Shown here piece after piece: positions 52,794 to 61,427 of a stretch of DNA of 64,000 bases (positions are counted from its first letter, which is position 1; each line of letters starts with the position of its first letter). The stretch is from the NCBI RefSeq assembly GCF_014203355.1, contig NZ_JACHIR010000001.1, positions 8,496,038 to 8,560,037 of the forward strand, in the 5' to 3' direction. The stretch comes from Kutzneria kofuensis. Lineage in GTDB: Bacteria; Actinomycetota; Actinomycetes; Mycobacteriales; Pseudonocardiaceae. The notes beneath the pieces were generated by a model. That model made no database searches, was not told the origin of the DNA, and saw nothing but the letters and a program-made list of their open reading frames with translations. The position numbers were made by a program, and so were the translations under genes.

Positions 52794-53689
52794 TGCCCCG
52801 GTCCGTGGACACTGCCACCCTTTCCATCGCGTACGAGGAATATCCGGGCGACGGGCCGGCGATCGTGCTCGTGCACGGCTGGCCTGACGGCCCGCGCGGC
52901 TGGCGGCGGGTCGCCGAGACGCTGGCCGCTGCTGGTCGTCGTGTGCTGGTGCCGGCCATTCGCGGCTTCGGTGGCACTCGGTTCCGTGATCCGGCGACGC
53001 CGCGCAGCGGTCAGCTGGCGGCCCTTGGCCGGGATCTGCTGGAGTTCTGCCAAGCCCTGGGCCTCGACGCCCCGGTCCTCATTGGACATGACTGGGGTGC
53101 TCGGGCAGCGGCCAATGCCTGCGGGCTGAACCCGTCGGCTGTCGCCGGTCTCGGTCTGCTGTCCGTCGGCTACGGCACCAACGACCCGACCCAGCCCATC
53201 GGCCTGGAGCAGGCACGAAACTACTGGTACCACTGGTATCTCGCCTCTGACCGCGGTCCGGCCGAGTTGCGGGAGCGGCGCGTCGAGTTCACGCGGTTCA
53301 TGTGGGAGACGTGGTCCCCGTCCGGCTGGTTCGACGAGGCCGAGTTCGCCGCCACCGCCGCCGACTTCGCCAACGACGACTGGGCCGACGTGGTGCTGCA
53401 CTCCTACCGCCACCGCTGGGGCTTCGTCGCCGGCGACACCCGCTACGACGAGGACGAGCGCCGCCTGCTACCCGCCCCGGTCCTGGCCCAGCCGACCCTC
53501 GTCCTGCACGGCGCCGCCGACCGCTGCAACGACCCGGCCACCTCGGCCGGCAAGGAGTCCTTCTTTACCGGCCGGTACCAGCGGGTGCTGCTGGACGGCG
53601 TCGGGCACTTCCCGCAGCGCGAGGCCCCCGACGCCGTCGCCCGTCACATCCTGGAGTTCTTCCCGAGCCACTCCGCCCCGGCGCGGTAG
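52793..53689 (+). CDS. Epoxide hydrolase-like alpha/beta hydrolase
   Basis: 298 residues from ATG 52793 (GGAG seven bases upstream; ATG 52790 is possible). The HGWPDGPRGW oxyanion segment, nucleophile elbow GHDWGA (Asp) and late GVGHFPQREAP His are those of the epoxide hydrolase/haloalkane dehalogenase branch, where an Asp nucleophile is used. The lid domain includes YWYHWYL. Substrate unknown. Its start is coupled to the stop of the truncated hydrolase. Confidence 0.88.
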   Translation: MPRSVDTATLSIAYEEYPGDGPAIVLVHGWPDGPRGWRRVAETLAAAGRRVLVPAIRGFGGTRFRDPATPRSGQLAALGRDLLEFCQALGLDAPVLIGHDWGARAAANACGLNPSAVAGLGLLSVGYGTNDPTQPIGLEQARNYWYHWYLASDRGPAELRERRVEFTRFMWETWSPSGWFDEAEFAATAADFANDDWADVVLHSYRHRWGFVAGDTRYDEDERRLLPAPVLAQPTLVLHGAADRCNDPATSAGKESFFTGRYQRVLLDGVGHFPQREAPDAVARHILEFFPSHSAPAR

Positions 53690-53848
53690 AGCTCCTGCAC
53701 CGCTTCGCCGGTCAGGCCAGGGAGGCCGGCCTCCTCCTGGATATAGGCGAGGTGCCGGCAGCCCTCGGGGAACCGGGCCAGCCGCTCCTGGTGGAGCTCG
53801 ACGCGTACGGCCGGTCGAAGACGCTTGGCGCTCGCAGCAGCGAGAGCG

Positions 53849-54784
53849 TCAGGGCCGCAGCGCGGCCTGCACCATCCGTGCCACCTTCATGAACTGCTGT
53901 GGACTCACGGAGTCGATCGGGGCTGGCGGCTGCGCTCCTTGGGAGCGGGCGAGGACGACGTCGTCGGGCACGGCCCGCAGGTGCACGATCACCAGTCCCG
54001 GCGGCACGCAGAGCAGGTACTGGCCGAAGTTGCCGATCGCCAGGAAGGACCCGCGCCCCAGCAGCCGCGGGAGCCACCACAGGTAGCCATAGTCGAGCTG
54101 CACCCCGACACCGCGATCGACCTGGACCGACGTGCTCTCGGCCACCCACGACGCCGGCACCACCGGCCGGCCGTCCCACCGCCCGCCCTGCAGCATCATC
54201 GCGCCGAGCCGCCCGAGGTCACGGGCAGAAAGGAAGAAGTGGTGCGCGAGGTGTTCGGACACCTCCGGGCGGCCCAGCAGTCGCTGGAGCCCCGGCTCGA
54301 AGTCGTCGAAGCCGAGCGGCGCGGCCAGGTCCTCGGCGAACGCATCGAACACGGACCGCCCGGTGCACCGCTGGAAGATCGTGCCGAGGGCGTTGAAGTC
54401 CCAGTTGTTGTAGTGGAACAACGCTCCCGGCGGCTGGGAGCCCCGAGCCGGCCCGTCCCGCTCGGGCCCGGCCACAGTCGCCGGCGGGTGATAAACACCG
54501 GAACTCGACGTCAGCAGGTCGCGCACCGTGGCGCGGCGTTCCTGCGGCAGCAGCCCACCGATGTCGTCGATTCCGAGCTCGCCAAGGGTCGCGCCGAGCC
54601 GGATGGTTCCGCTGGCGACCGCGGGTCCGTAAAGGACGGACAGGACGCTTTTGCGCGCCGAGGCCAGATAGGTCGGAGCGGTCGTCGCGCCGTGGTCGAG
54701 CACGACCTGGCCTTGGTCGAGCACGAGGAATGCCGTGGTCGGCAGGGCGTCGAGCGCATCGACGACGTTGTGGAGGGCCGTCAT
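53849..54784 (-). CDS. Serine beta-lactamase-like / penicillin-binding-fold hydrolase
   Basis: 311 residues. SARK (SxxK, Ser about 43) and YNN (YxN, in FHYNNWDFN) are the class C-type motifs; the third motif is less clear (a GNFGQYL segment). There is no signal peptide, so the protein is cytoplasmic and more likely an esterase or amidase than a resistance enzyme. Its start overlaps the stop of the Clp_N/HTH gene by 4 bp, so it is the downstream partner of that regulator. Confidence 0.87.
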   Translation of the reverse strand: MTALHNVVDALDALPTTAFLVLDQGQVVLDHGATTAPTYLASARKSVLSVLYGPAVASGTIRLGATLGELGIDDIGGLLPQERRATVRDLLTSSSGVYHPPATVAGPERDGPARGSQPPGALFHYNNWDFNALGTIFQRCTGRSVFDAFAEDLAAPLGFDDFEPGLQRLLGRPEVSEHLAHHFFLSARDLGRLGAMMLQGGRWDGRPVVPASWVAESTSVQVDRGVGVQLDYGYLWWLPRLLGRGSFLAIGNFGQYLLCVPPGLVIVHLRAVPDDVVLARSQGAQPPAPIDSVSPQQFMKVARMVQAALRP

Positions 54785-55518
54785 GTCGGGTCCTTAGCTG
54801 GGGGGCCGGCAAGTCCGAGGATCTGGGCGAGCGCGGCCGGCCGGGTGACACCGTGCGCCGTGAGCACCTTGCCGGCGCGAGTACCGGGCGTACGCAGGAG
54901 CCCGAGGAAGAGGTGCGCCACCGTCACGCCACGGCCGTGTGCCTCGGCGAGCGCGCCGTCGATGGCCCGGCGGACGTCCTGGCCGATCGGCGGTTGCGCG
55001 AGGCCGGCCGTGGCGGCCGGCCGGTCATTGTCCGGCTCCTGCCCGAGGGCTGCGCGAAGGTCCGACGGATCAACGTCGAGCGCGAGGATGACGGCGCCGG
55101 CCAACCCTGCTGGGTCGTCGAGGATCGCGACGAGGAGGTCGCCGCTGTCGACCGCGTCGTGGCCGAGCCGACCCGCGCGTGTTTGGGCCTGGCGGAGGCA
55201 GTCGAGCGCGTCGTCGTTGAATCCCTGCAGGACACCGGCGCGGATGAGATCGTCAACGGTCAACTGCGCGATCAACGGTGCGTATCGCTGTTGCGCGCCC
55301 TGCCGGCTGAGGCCGCGGGACGCGCCGATGTCCGCCCACGAGCAACCTTCGGCGCGTGCCAACTCCACGAAGAAGCCGACCAGGCTGTCGCCGAGGACGT
55401 TGAGCTCACCGGCGATCCGCTCCGCGGTGGCAATCTGCCGGACCGGATCGCGCGGCTCGGCGATGCCGTCGAGGAGCACCAGGCCGACGAGCTCGGGCAG
55501 AGTGGGCATCTGAGGCAT
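54781..55518 (-). CDS. Clp_N-domain protein with helix-turn-helix (probable regulator)
   Basis: 245 residues from ATG 55518. The first 80 residues hold a helix-turn-helix (SWADIGASRGLSRQ). Two Clp R-type repeats follow, with ALDCLRQAQTRAGRLGHDAV and the second, VRRAIDGALAEAHGRGV then THLFLGLL-type AHLFLGLLRTPG. There is no ATPase domain. Related actinobacterial proteins are annotated as Clp protease N-terminal domain proteins. Two inverted repeats TGTCAAC-N6-GTTGACA begin at its start codon, suggesting autoregulation. Confidence 0.85.
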   Translation of the reverse strand: MPQMPTLPELVGLVLLDGIAEPRDPVRQIATAERIAGELNVLGDSLVGFFVELARAEGCSWADIGASRGLSRQGAQQRYAPLIAQLTVDDLIRAGVLQGFNDDALDCLRQAQTRAGRLGHDAVDSGDLLVAILDDPAGLAGAVILALDVDPSDLRAALGQEPDNDRPAATAGLAQPPIGQDVRRAIDGALAEAHGRGVTVAHLFLGLLRTPGTRAGKVLTAHGVTRPAALAQILGLAGPPAKDPT

Positions 55519-55566
55519 GTCAACACACTAGTTGACAGGCGACATATGTCAACAGATCGGTTGACA
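55518..55566. promoter_or_regulatory. Twin operators TGTCAAC-N6-GTTGACA at the Clp_N/HTH start
   Basis: Identical inverted repeats at 55518-55537 and 55547-55566, 29 bp apart. The first touches the ATG of the gene. This is the layout of an autorepressed promoter, with the HTH protein as the natural ligand. Confidence 0.7.
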
Positions 55567-56293
55567 ATGGCTGGGAAGATCTGTATACGGACGTGTGGTG
55601 GTTGCCGGATGTCCTCCGCGATCTGGCCGAGGTCGTAGACCGGGCGGCCTTTCTCATCGCCGGTGAGGTGTCCGGTGGTGGTCGTGGGGTACAGCCGGGT
55701 GTAGCCCTCGGGGATGTGGGTGAGCAGCAGGTGCAGCCCTTCCGAATCCGTGGTGTCGTTCTGCGGAGTGGTCGGGTCAAGGCTGAACTCGGCGCCAAAC
55801 CACAGTCACGATGCCTTACGATCGCCACGCCCACGCCGAACCGAAAATCAGTATCGGTTCGGAGGTCATCAGCGCGCACAGACCGGCCCCAGGCTCCCGA
55901 GAATGACGTTGTACACGTCACCGCCCCGCTGACCGGTGCCGAAGCGCAAATCGTCGTCTCTCTGAGAGATGTGGATTCGGTGTCCGGCAACCAGGCGCTG
56001 ATCACGGGTGCCCTCTACCGGATCACGGCGAGCAGCCGGCTCAGTCTCGAGCTGTGGCCGGTGGCATGGCAGTTGCGCCCGGGCAACCAGCTCGAGCTGG
56101 AGATCGCGCAAGTGGGGGCTCAATGTGGTGACTGCACACCATGCCGTTCACGTTTCGGACTGTCGATCACCTTGCCAATTTCACCTGATAGGGTGATTCA
56201 TGGGCGGTCGGACGGCTGCCAGACTTACGCACCCGTCAACCAAGATCGTCACGGAGCCGCCACCGTGTCCGGTCGACGACCTCGGGACTTGTT
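55567..56293. other. Gap with two gene relics
   Basis: On the plus strand 55902-56118 reads VHVTAPLTGAEAQIVVSLRD, then SRLSLELWPVAWQLRPGNQL and EIAQVG. This resembles the C-terminal domain of CocE/X-prolyl dipeptidyl-peptidase-like hydrolases without the rest. On the minus strand about 55800-55590 encodes GLHLLLTHIPEGYTRLYP and GRPVYDLGQIAEDI, protein-like but not recognised, and lacks a start. Both seem to be fragments left by deletion. Confidence 0.4.
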
Positions 56294-57199
56294 ATGCGCG
56301 GTGGCAGCTTGTCCGCGCCCGGAGTGTTCCGGGCTTGGTGGTGGCGCAGTTCTCAGGCCCAGCGCCTGGCGCTGACGAGCGTGGCGACGGTGGCGGGCCT
56401 CGCCCTGTCCGGTGCGGCCCTGCTCTGGCCGCGGGGAATGCCCGCTTTCCTCGACGGCGTCTCGAGCTTCGCTGATTCCCCGGCCAGCAGCACCACCACG
56501 ACCGCTGACATTGCGATGCCGGTTGTTACGCCCACACCGGATGACCCGGTGATCACCGTGAAGGCCGTGTCCACCGCGGCCCGCTTCGACGGAGTCGACG
56601 CCACCGGTCGTCCGGTGGCGATTCGCGTGTCGGGCATCGTCTCGGCGGCGGGGTGCTGGTCAACCGAATCCGTGCGCCAGGCGAGTGAAGCGTTGCTCGA
56701 CAAGCGTGTCTGGCTGGTCCACGCCACCATCGCGCACCCGGATCCAGACGGCCGCGTGCCGGCCCAGGTGCTGCTGCCAGACGGCCACGACTACGCGCTC
56801 ACCATGCTACGGGCCGGGGCTGTCCGCGTCGGCACCGGACCCGAGCAGGGCAAACTGACAGCCGCGGAGGCCGACGCGCGGCAAGCCCGGCGGGGATTGT
56901 GGGGCTCCTCGTGCACGCCGGCAAGCAGCGAAGGATCAACGGCCGGGCAGCCCGTACAGACGACGTCGGCGACCGGCCCCACCACCACGACGTCCGCTGT
57001 GGACCCCACGGTCACGGCTCATCCGACCACGTCCACCGACCTGCCCACCACAACCCACTCCGGCCAACAAGGTGGCCAGAGCGATGTGCAGGTGGGCCAG
57101 CCGTGCTCGCCGGAGGGTGCGTCCGGCGTCACCTCGCAGGGGCAGGCCGTCACGTGCGTGCAAGGGATGGACGGCCAAACCAGGTGGAGGAAGTCGTGA
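56294..57199 (+). CDS. Membrane-anchored SNase-like (thermonuclease-fold) protein
   Basis: 301 residues. A transmembrane segment lies at about 27-48 (LALTSVATVAGLALSGAALL), then a Thr/Pro linker. An SNase-like domain follows: VAIRVSGIVSAAGCW, VWLVHATIAHPDPDGRVPAQ, YALTMLRAGAVRV and LTAAEADARQARRGLWGSSC. The catalytic Arg/Glu set of staphylococcal nuclease is not clear, so it may only keep the fold. The tail is rich in Thr and Ser. Its stop overlaps the next start (GTGA). Confidence 0.7.
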   Translation: MRGGSLSAPGVFRAWWWRSSQAQRLALTSVATVAGLALSGAALLWPRGMPAFLDGVSSFADSPASSTTTTADIAMPVVTPTPDDPVITVKAVSTAARFDGVDATGRPVAIRVSGIVSAAGCWSTESVRQASEALLDKRVWLVHATIAHPDPDGRVPAQVLLPDGHDYALTMLRAGAVRVGTGPEQGKLTAAEADARQARRGLWGSSCTPASSEGSTAGQPVQTTSATGPTTTTSAVDPTVTAHPTTSTDLPTTTHSGQQGGQSDVQVGQPCSPEGASGVTSQGQAVTCVQGMDGQTRWRKS

Positions 57200-57729
57200 C
57201 CGGGGACAGCGAAACCGAACTGGCCCTCACCGAGTTCTTCACCAGATTCGCCGAGCGCCGCGCGGCGAAACAGGAGTTGAGCCTGCCCGACGGCAGCCCT
57301 CCGCGCGGGCTGGCAGAGGACGGCCTGGTGCGCACGACCGGCTGGCTCCAGTTCGGGCCCCGTCCCGTCAGTTCAGCGCTGATCGCCGCGGTGGTGGGGC
57401 TGTTGGTGGCCATCGTCGCCACAGTCGCTGTGCTACCGGTCTTTCCTGGCATCAGTGGCCTGATTCCGCTGCTCCCGACGGCCTGCTACGCGTTTTGGCG
57501 GCTGCTGACGGTACGGCTGATGCCGGCGTCCAGTGCCCGCAACCTCGCAACGGTTACCGCACAGCAGCTACAGGCCGGCGACTGGGTGCGGTTGCACGGC
57601 TCGATCGGTCCCGTCGGGCAGGTCGCGCAGGCCGAGGTCGGCGGCACGTGCAAGGTGACGTTCGTTGGCGGCGTTGAGCGAGAATGGTCCGCCGGCGACC
57701 GGTTGCACCTCGTCGAACTGCTGGATTAG
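57196..57729 (+). CDS. Membrane protein of unknown function
   Basis: 177 residues from GTG 57196, overlapping the previous stop, with GGAGGAA upstream. Two hydrophobic segments lie at about 62-102 (SSALIAAVVGLLVAIVATVA and ISGLIPLLPTACYAFWRLL). The C-terminal 60 residues (QLQAGDWVRLHGSIGPVG, GTCKVTFVGGVEREW) look like an SH3-type beta barrel. Paired with the SNase-like protein; the two may form a membrane complex. Function unknown. Confidence 0.72.
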   Translation: MTGDSETELALTEFFTRFAERRAAKQELSLPDGSPPRGLAEDGLVRTTGWLQFGPRPVSSALIAAVVGLLVAIVATVAVLPVFPGISGLIPLLPTACYAFWRLLTVRLMPASSARNLATVTAQQLQAGDWVRLHGSIGPVGQVAQAEVGGTCKVTFVGGVEREWSAGDRLHLVELLD

Positions 57730-57802
57730 GAACCAAGGGCAGCGCCACGCTGCTTGGCGTCGGTGAGCCTGTCCCGGTCGAGAACTCGGTGGCTAGCTTT
57801 GA

Positions 57803-58204
<402 letters not shown>

Positions 58205-58231
58205 TCCCACTGCCGGCCCCAGTGGACCGGA

Positions 58232-58493
58232 TCAAGCGCACACGACGCCTTGCAGGACTGCTGAACGACTGTCAAGCAGCCGCCTAAACCCAAGGTCACA
58301 GCCAGTGTCAGTATTTTCGACCAGGACAGGCTGGGGCCAGGGGTTGCGCGGATCGCGCGGGTCGTCGCCGTCCTTTAACGCGAGGAAGTGGTCTTCTTCG
58401 TAGCTGGACGTGTTCGTGTCCGGGTAGCCGTAGTCGGCGATGCGTTGCTTCTTCAACGCGTCGCACGGAAGTAGAGCGCTCCTCAGCTTTGGG
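58232..58493 (-). pseudogene. Fragment resembling an HNH-type nuclease domain
   Basis: The minus-strand frame carries DPKLRSALLPCDALKKQRI and YGYPDTNTSSYEEDHFLAL, then DDPRDPRNPWPQP. The EEDH...PRNPWP arrangement resembles HNH-like nuclease domains of secreted actinobacterial proteins (EEDHLIPLELGG, DPRNLWPEP in relatives). Neither a full N-terminus nor the C-terminal helices remain. It ends beside the immunity-protein gene. Confidence 0.5.
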
Positions 58494-58910
58494 TCAGAAC
58501 CCGACGAGGGTGGGCTGTTGGTCGGGGTTGCCGTACGTCAAGGTCCGTCGCAGCCCGTCTCGCAGCCGTGTGGTCGCGTCCTCGTCCAGGTCGAGCTCCA
58601 GTTGGAGTTCGCCGTCGTCGACGGAGAGTTCTTCGGCGACGTCTTCGCTGAACCGGATGGTCAGCTGGGTGTCGTCGAGTTCGACGTGCTCGATGCCGCC
58701 GTACTGGACACCGCCTTGGTCGTCCATGACGCAGTAGGTGTCCATGCCGGTGGCGGTGTCCTGCTCGGTCGGGGGCTGCAGGGAGGTCTGCACGATGAGG
58801 TGACCGCCCGAGCCGTCCGCGCTCTCGGCGAGGCCGAGGGTGAAGACCTGGTCGTCGGTGTTCTCGCCGGCGGTGACGGTGGTGATCGTGCGCCAAGTGG
58901 AGGTGGGCAT
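58494..58910 (-). CDS. Imm10-like immunity protein
   Basis: 138 residues from ATG 58910 (58937 is possible). The sequence matches the Imm10 immunity family seen in polymorphic toxin systems: DDQVFTLGLAESADGSG, GMDTYCVMDDQGGVQYGG, and a C-terminal LRRTLTYGNPDQQPTLVGF. Immunity proteins neutralise a cognate toxin. The only toxin-like sequence here is the nuclease fragment just downstream; no complete toxin is in view, so the gene may be an orphan. Confidence 0.75.
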   Translation of the reverse strand: MPTSTWRTITTVTAGENTDDQVFTLGLAESADGSGGHLIVQTSLQPPTEQDTATGMDTYCVMDDQGGVQYGGIEHVELDDTQLTIRFSEDVAEELSVDDGELQLELDLDEDATTRLRDGLRRTLTYGNPDQQPTLVGF

Positions 58911-59107
58911 GGGTCCTATCCTGCCTGCTGGGACCATCGACGAGCCGTGTGAAACCCCCTGGCGTTGCGGCCGCCGGTCGGGCCGCGTCAGACGAGCAAC
59001 CCGGTGCCCGTCAATTCGACCATAAAAGCAACAAGATCAAACATTCAAGATGTTCGGATCGTAGAATCTGTCGAATATTCGGCTACTGTAGGGTAGGTAT
59101 GCCTCAC

Positions 59108-59129
59108 ATTCGATCAGGATTCGATCAGG
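59108..59129. repeat. Tandem 11-bp repeat ATTCGATCAGG x2
   Basis: Two perfect copies in direct succession, 110 bp before the LacI-type operator. The 11-bp period equals one helical turn, so two regulator molecules could bind the same face. Confidence 0.5.
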
Positions 59130-59238
59130 TTCGGAAACAATCCGTCAAACCTTGACATCGTCAGACATGGGACGCTTTCCTGAGTCGTGTGTCACCGCGC
59201 CGCCATCCTCATGAACCCGTGATCCGGTGACGCGGGAA

Positions 59239-59252
59239 TGTTAGCGCTAACA
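59239..59252. promoter_or_regulatory. LacI-family operator TGTTAGCGCTAACA
   Basis: A perfect 14-bp palindrome with the central CG typical of LacI/GalR-type operators, about 35 bp before the first frame of the GH54-GH27-GH5 block. No LacI gene lies in the window. Confidence 0.75.
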
Positions 59253-59286
59253 GCATGCCCGGCTTGACGGAGAGCAGGGAGACGGC

Positions 59287-59769
59287 ATGGGGGTCGAAAC
59301 AGGCAGATGGCTGGGTGTGGCGGCCGCGGTCGTACTCATAGCGGTGACGGGCACCGCAGCAACAAGGCGTACGAGGTGTTCGTGACTCCCGGCATCGGGT
59401 ACCGCTACGACAACGGCTGCTGCTTCGACTACGGCAACGTCGAGACCACCAACAACGACGACGGCAACGGCACGATGGAGGCCATCCACTTCGGGAACGC
59501 CTCGTACTGGGACACCGGCGCGGGCAGCGGGCCGTGGATCATGGCCGACCTGGAGAACGGCCTGCTCTCCGGTTCCGACGTGAACAGTCCGAACCCAGGT
59601 GGCTCGACGATCAACCGCCGGTACACCACCACGATGATCGAGGGCGGGTCGAACCAGTGGGCAATCCTGCCCCTGCCCCGACGTGAGCGGAGGCTCCACC
59701 GTCGACGGCGCTCTCGTCCAGCTCTGGGGCTGCAACGGCCAGCCCAACCAGCAGTGGCCCCTCGGCTGA
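59287..59769 (+). pseudogene. Decayed GH54-type arabinofuranosidase gene with ricin-lectin end
   Basis: A start at 59287 (after CGGAGAGCAGGGAG) gives a signal-peptide-like piece (GVETGRWLGVAAAVVLIAVT). A shift near 59365 then joins the catalytic-domain segment KAYEVFVTPGIGYRYDNGCC, ETTNNDDGNGTMEAIHFGN and GSGPWIMADLENGLLSG. Another break near 59660 is followed by a ricin-lectin tail (DVSGGSTVDGALVQLWGCNG, then QQWPLG). GH54 proteins are far longer. At least two internal deletions or frameshifts are present. Confidence 0.75.
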
Positions 59770-59803
59770 CCCCTGCGGAATCGAATCACGAATGAGGTCG
59801 ACG

Positions 59804-61417
59804 ATGACCCTGACCACCCATCCAAGTCGACGACGGCTCGCGGTTCTCGCCGTCGTCGCAGCGGTCGCCGTAGTCGCGGCTCCGCTCATCTCCCTCGTCA
59901 CCGCGCCCCCTGCGCTTGCCCTGGGCAACGGCCTGGCGTTGACCCCGCAGTTGGGGTTCAACGACTGGAACGCCTACGGCTGCAACGTATCCGAGTCGCT
60001 CATCAAGTCAACGGCCCTTGCCATGCACAACAACGGCATGCAGGCCGCGGGCTACCAGTACGTCAACATCGACGACTGCTGGATGACCTCCAGCCGCAAC
60101 AGCGCCGGTCAGTTGGTGCCCGATCCGAACAAGTTCCCCGACGGCATCTCGGGCACCGCCTCCTACGTGCATTCGCTGGGCCTGAAGCTGGGGATCTACG
60201 AGGACGCGGGCACGAAAACGTGCGCCGGATATCCCGGCAGCCTCGGGCACGAGAGCACCGACGCGAATACCTTCGCCTCCTGGGGCGTGGACTACCTCAA
60301 ATACGACAACTGCAACAACCAGGGCATCAGCGCCCAGACCCGCTACACCACGATGCGGGACGCTCTGGCCGCCACCGGCCGCCCGATCCTGTTCAGCCTG
60401 TGCAACTGGGGCCAGGAGAACGTGTGGACCTGGGGCGCAGGCGTCGGCAACTCCTGGCGCACCACCGGTGACATCAACGCCAGCTTCGCCAGCATGCTCT
60501 CCATCTTCCACAGCAACGTGGGCCTGGCTTCGTATGCCGGCCCCGGGCACTGGAACGACCCGGACATGCTGGAGATCGGCAACGGCATGTCCGCCACCGA
60601 GGACCGGACCGAGTTCAGTCTCTGGGCCATGATGGCAGCCCCGCTGATCTCCGGCACCAACATCGCGAACGCGAGCAGCGGCACCCTGTCGATCCTGACC
60701 AACAAGAACCTCATCGCCATCGACCAGGACTCACTCGGCAAGCAGGGCACCGAGGTGTCCGCCAGCAACGGTCTCGACGTGCTGGCGAAGCCCCTGTCGA
60801 ACGGTGACGTCGCCGTCGCGCTGTTCAACGAGAACGGCTCCACCGCCACGATCTCCACCACGGCGGGCGCGATCGGCAAGACCGGGGCGAGCAGCTACAC
60901 CCTGACCGACCAGTGGACCGGCGCCACCTCTACCACCAGCGGCGCCATCAGTGCCTCCGTGCCCGCACACGGCACGGTCGTCTACCGGGTCGTGGGCGGT
61001 TCGTCGTCCGGCGGCGGGGCTGGTTCGGGCCCGCTGCATGCGGTGGGTGCGGGCAAGTGCCTTGATGACCCGAACTCGACCACGACGCCGGGCACGCAGC
61101 AGCAGATCTGGGACTGCAACGGTGGCGCGGCCCAGACCTGGACGCACACGGCGTCCAACCAGTTGACCCTCACGGTCGCAGGCACGACCTTGTGCCTGGA
61201 CGCCAACAACAATCAGACCTCCCCGGGTACCGCGGTACAGACGTGGAGCTGCAACGGCGGGGCGAACCAGCAGTGGCAGCTCAACTCCAACGGCACGGTC
61301 ACCGGCGTGCAGTCCGGCCTGTGCCTGGACGTGACCGGCGGGTCCACCGCGGATGGCGCCCTGGTCGAGCTGTGGACCTGCAACGGCGGCAGCAACCAGC
61401 AATGGAAACTCGGCTAG
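59804..61417 (+). CDS. Secreted GH27 alpha-galactosidase with ricin-type lectin domain
   Basis: 537 residues. ATG 59804 has GAGG six bases upstream; ATG 59792 is in frame. A signal peptide ends near ALA-LGNG. The GH27 barrel has GFNDWNAYGC, YVNIDDCWM, YLKYDNCN (catalytic Asp nucleophile) and WNDPDMLEIGNG (acid/base Asp). A C-terminal beta domain and a Gly/Ser linker (SSGGGAGSG) lead to a ricin B/CBM13 lectin with QxW repeats (AAQTW, NQQWQL, NQQWKL). It releases alpha-galactose (or beta-L-arabinopyranose) from plant polymers. The next gene starts after 10 bp. Confidence 0.94.
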   Translation: MTLTTHPSRRRLAVLAVVAAVAVVAAPLISLVTAPPALALGNGLALTPQLGFNDWNAYGCNVSESLIKSTALAMHNNGMQAAGYQYVNIDDCWMTSSRNSAGQLVPDPNKFPDGISGTASYVHSLGLKLGIYEDAGTKTCAGYPGSLGHESTDANTFASWGVDYLKYDNCNNQGISAQTRYTTMRDALAATGRPILFSLCNWGQENVWTWGAGVGNSWRTTGDINASFASMLSIFHSNVGLASYAGPGHWNDPDMLEIGNGMSATEDRTEFSLWAMMAAPLISGTNIANASSGTLSILTNKNLIAIDQDSLGKQGTEVSASNGLDVLAKPLSNGDVAVALFNENGSTATISTTAGAIGKTGASSYTLTDQWTGATSTTSGAISASVPAHGTVVYRVVGGSSSGGGAGSGPLHAVGAGKCLDDPNSTTTPGTQQQIWDCNGGAAQTWTHTASNQLTLTVAGTTLCLDANNNQTSPGTAVQTWSCNGGANQQWQLNSNGTVTGVQSGLCLDVTGGSTADGALVELWTCNGGSNQQWKLG

Positions 61418-61427
61418 GGAGCAACGG

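Larger units (their letters stand above)
58911..59286. other. AT-rich promoter gap before the second carbohydrate operon
   Basis: About 375 bp, clearly less GC-rich than its neighbours between about 59030 and 59160. It holds an 11-bp tandem repeat (59108-59129) and a LacI-type palindrome (59239-59252). No gene seen. Confidence 0.55.
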
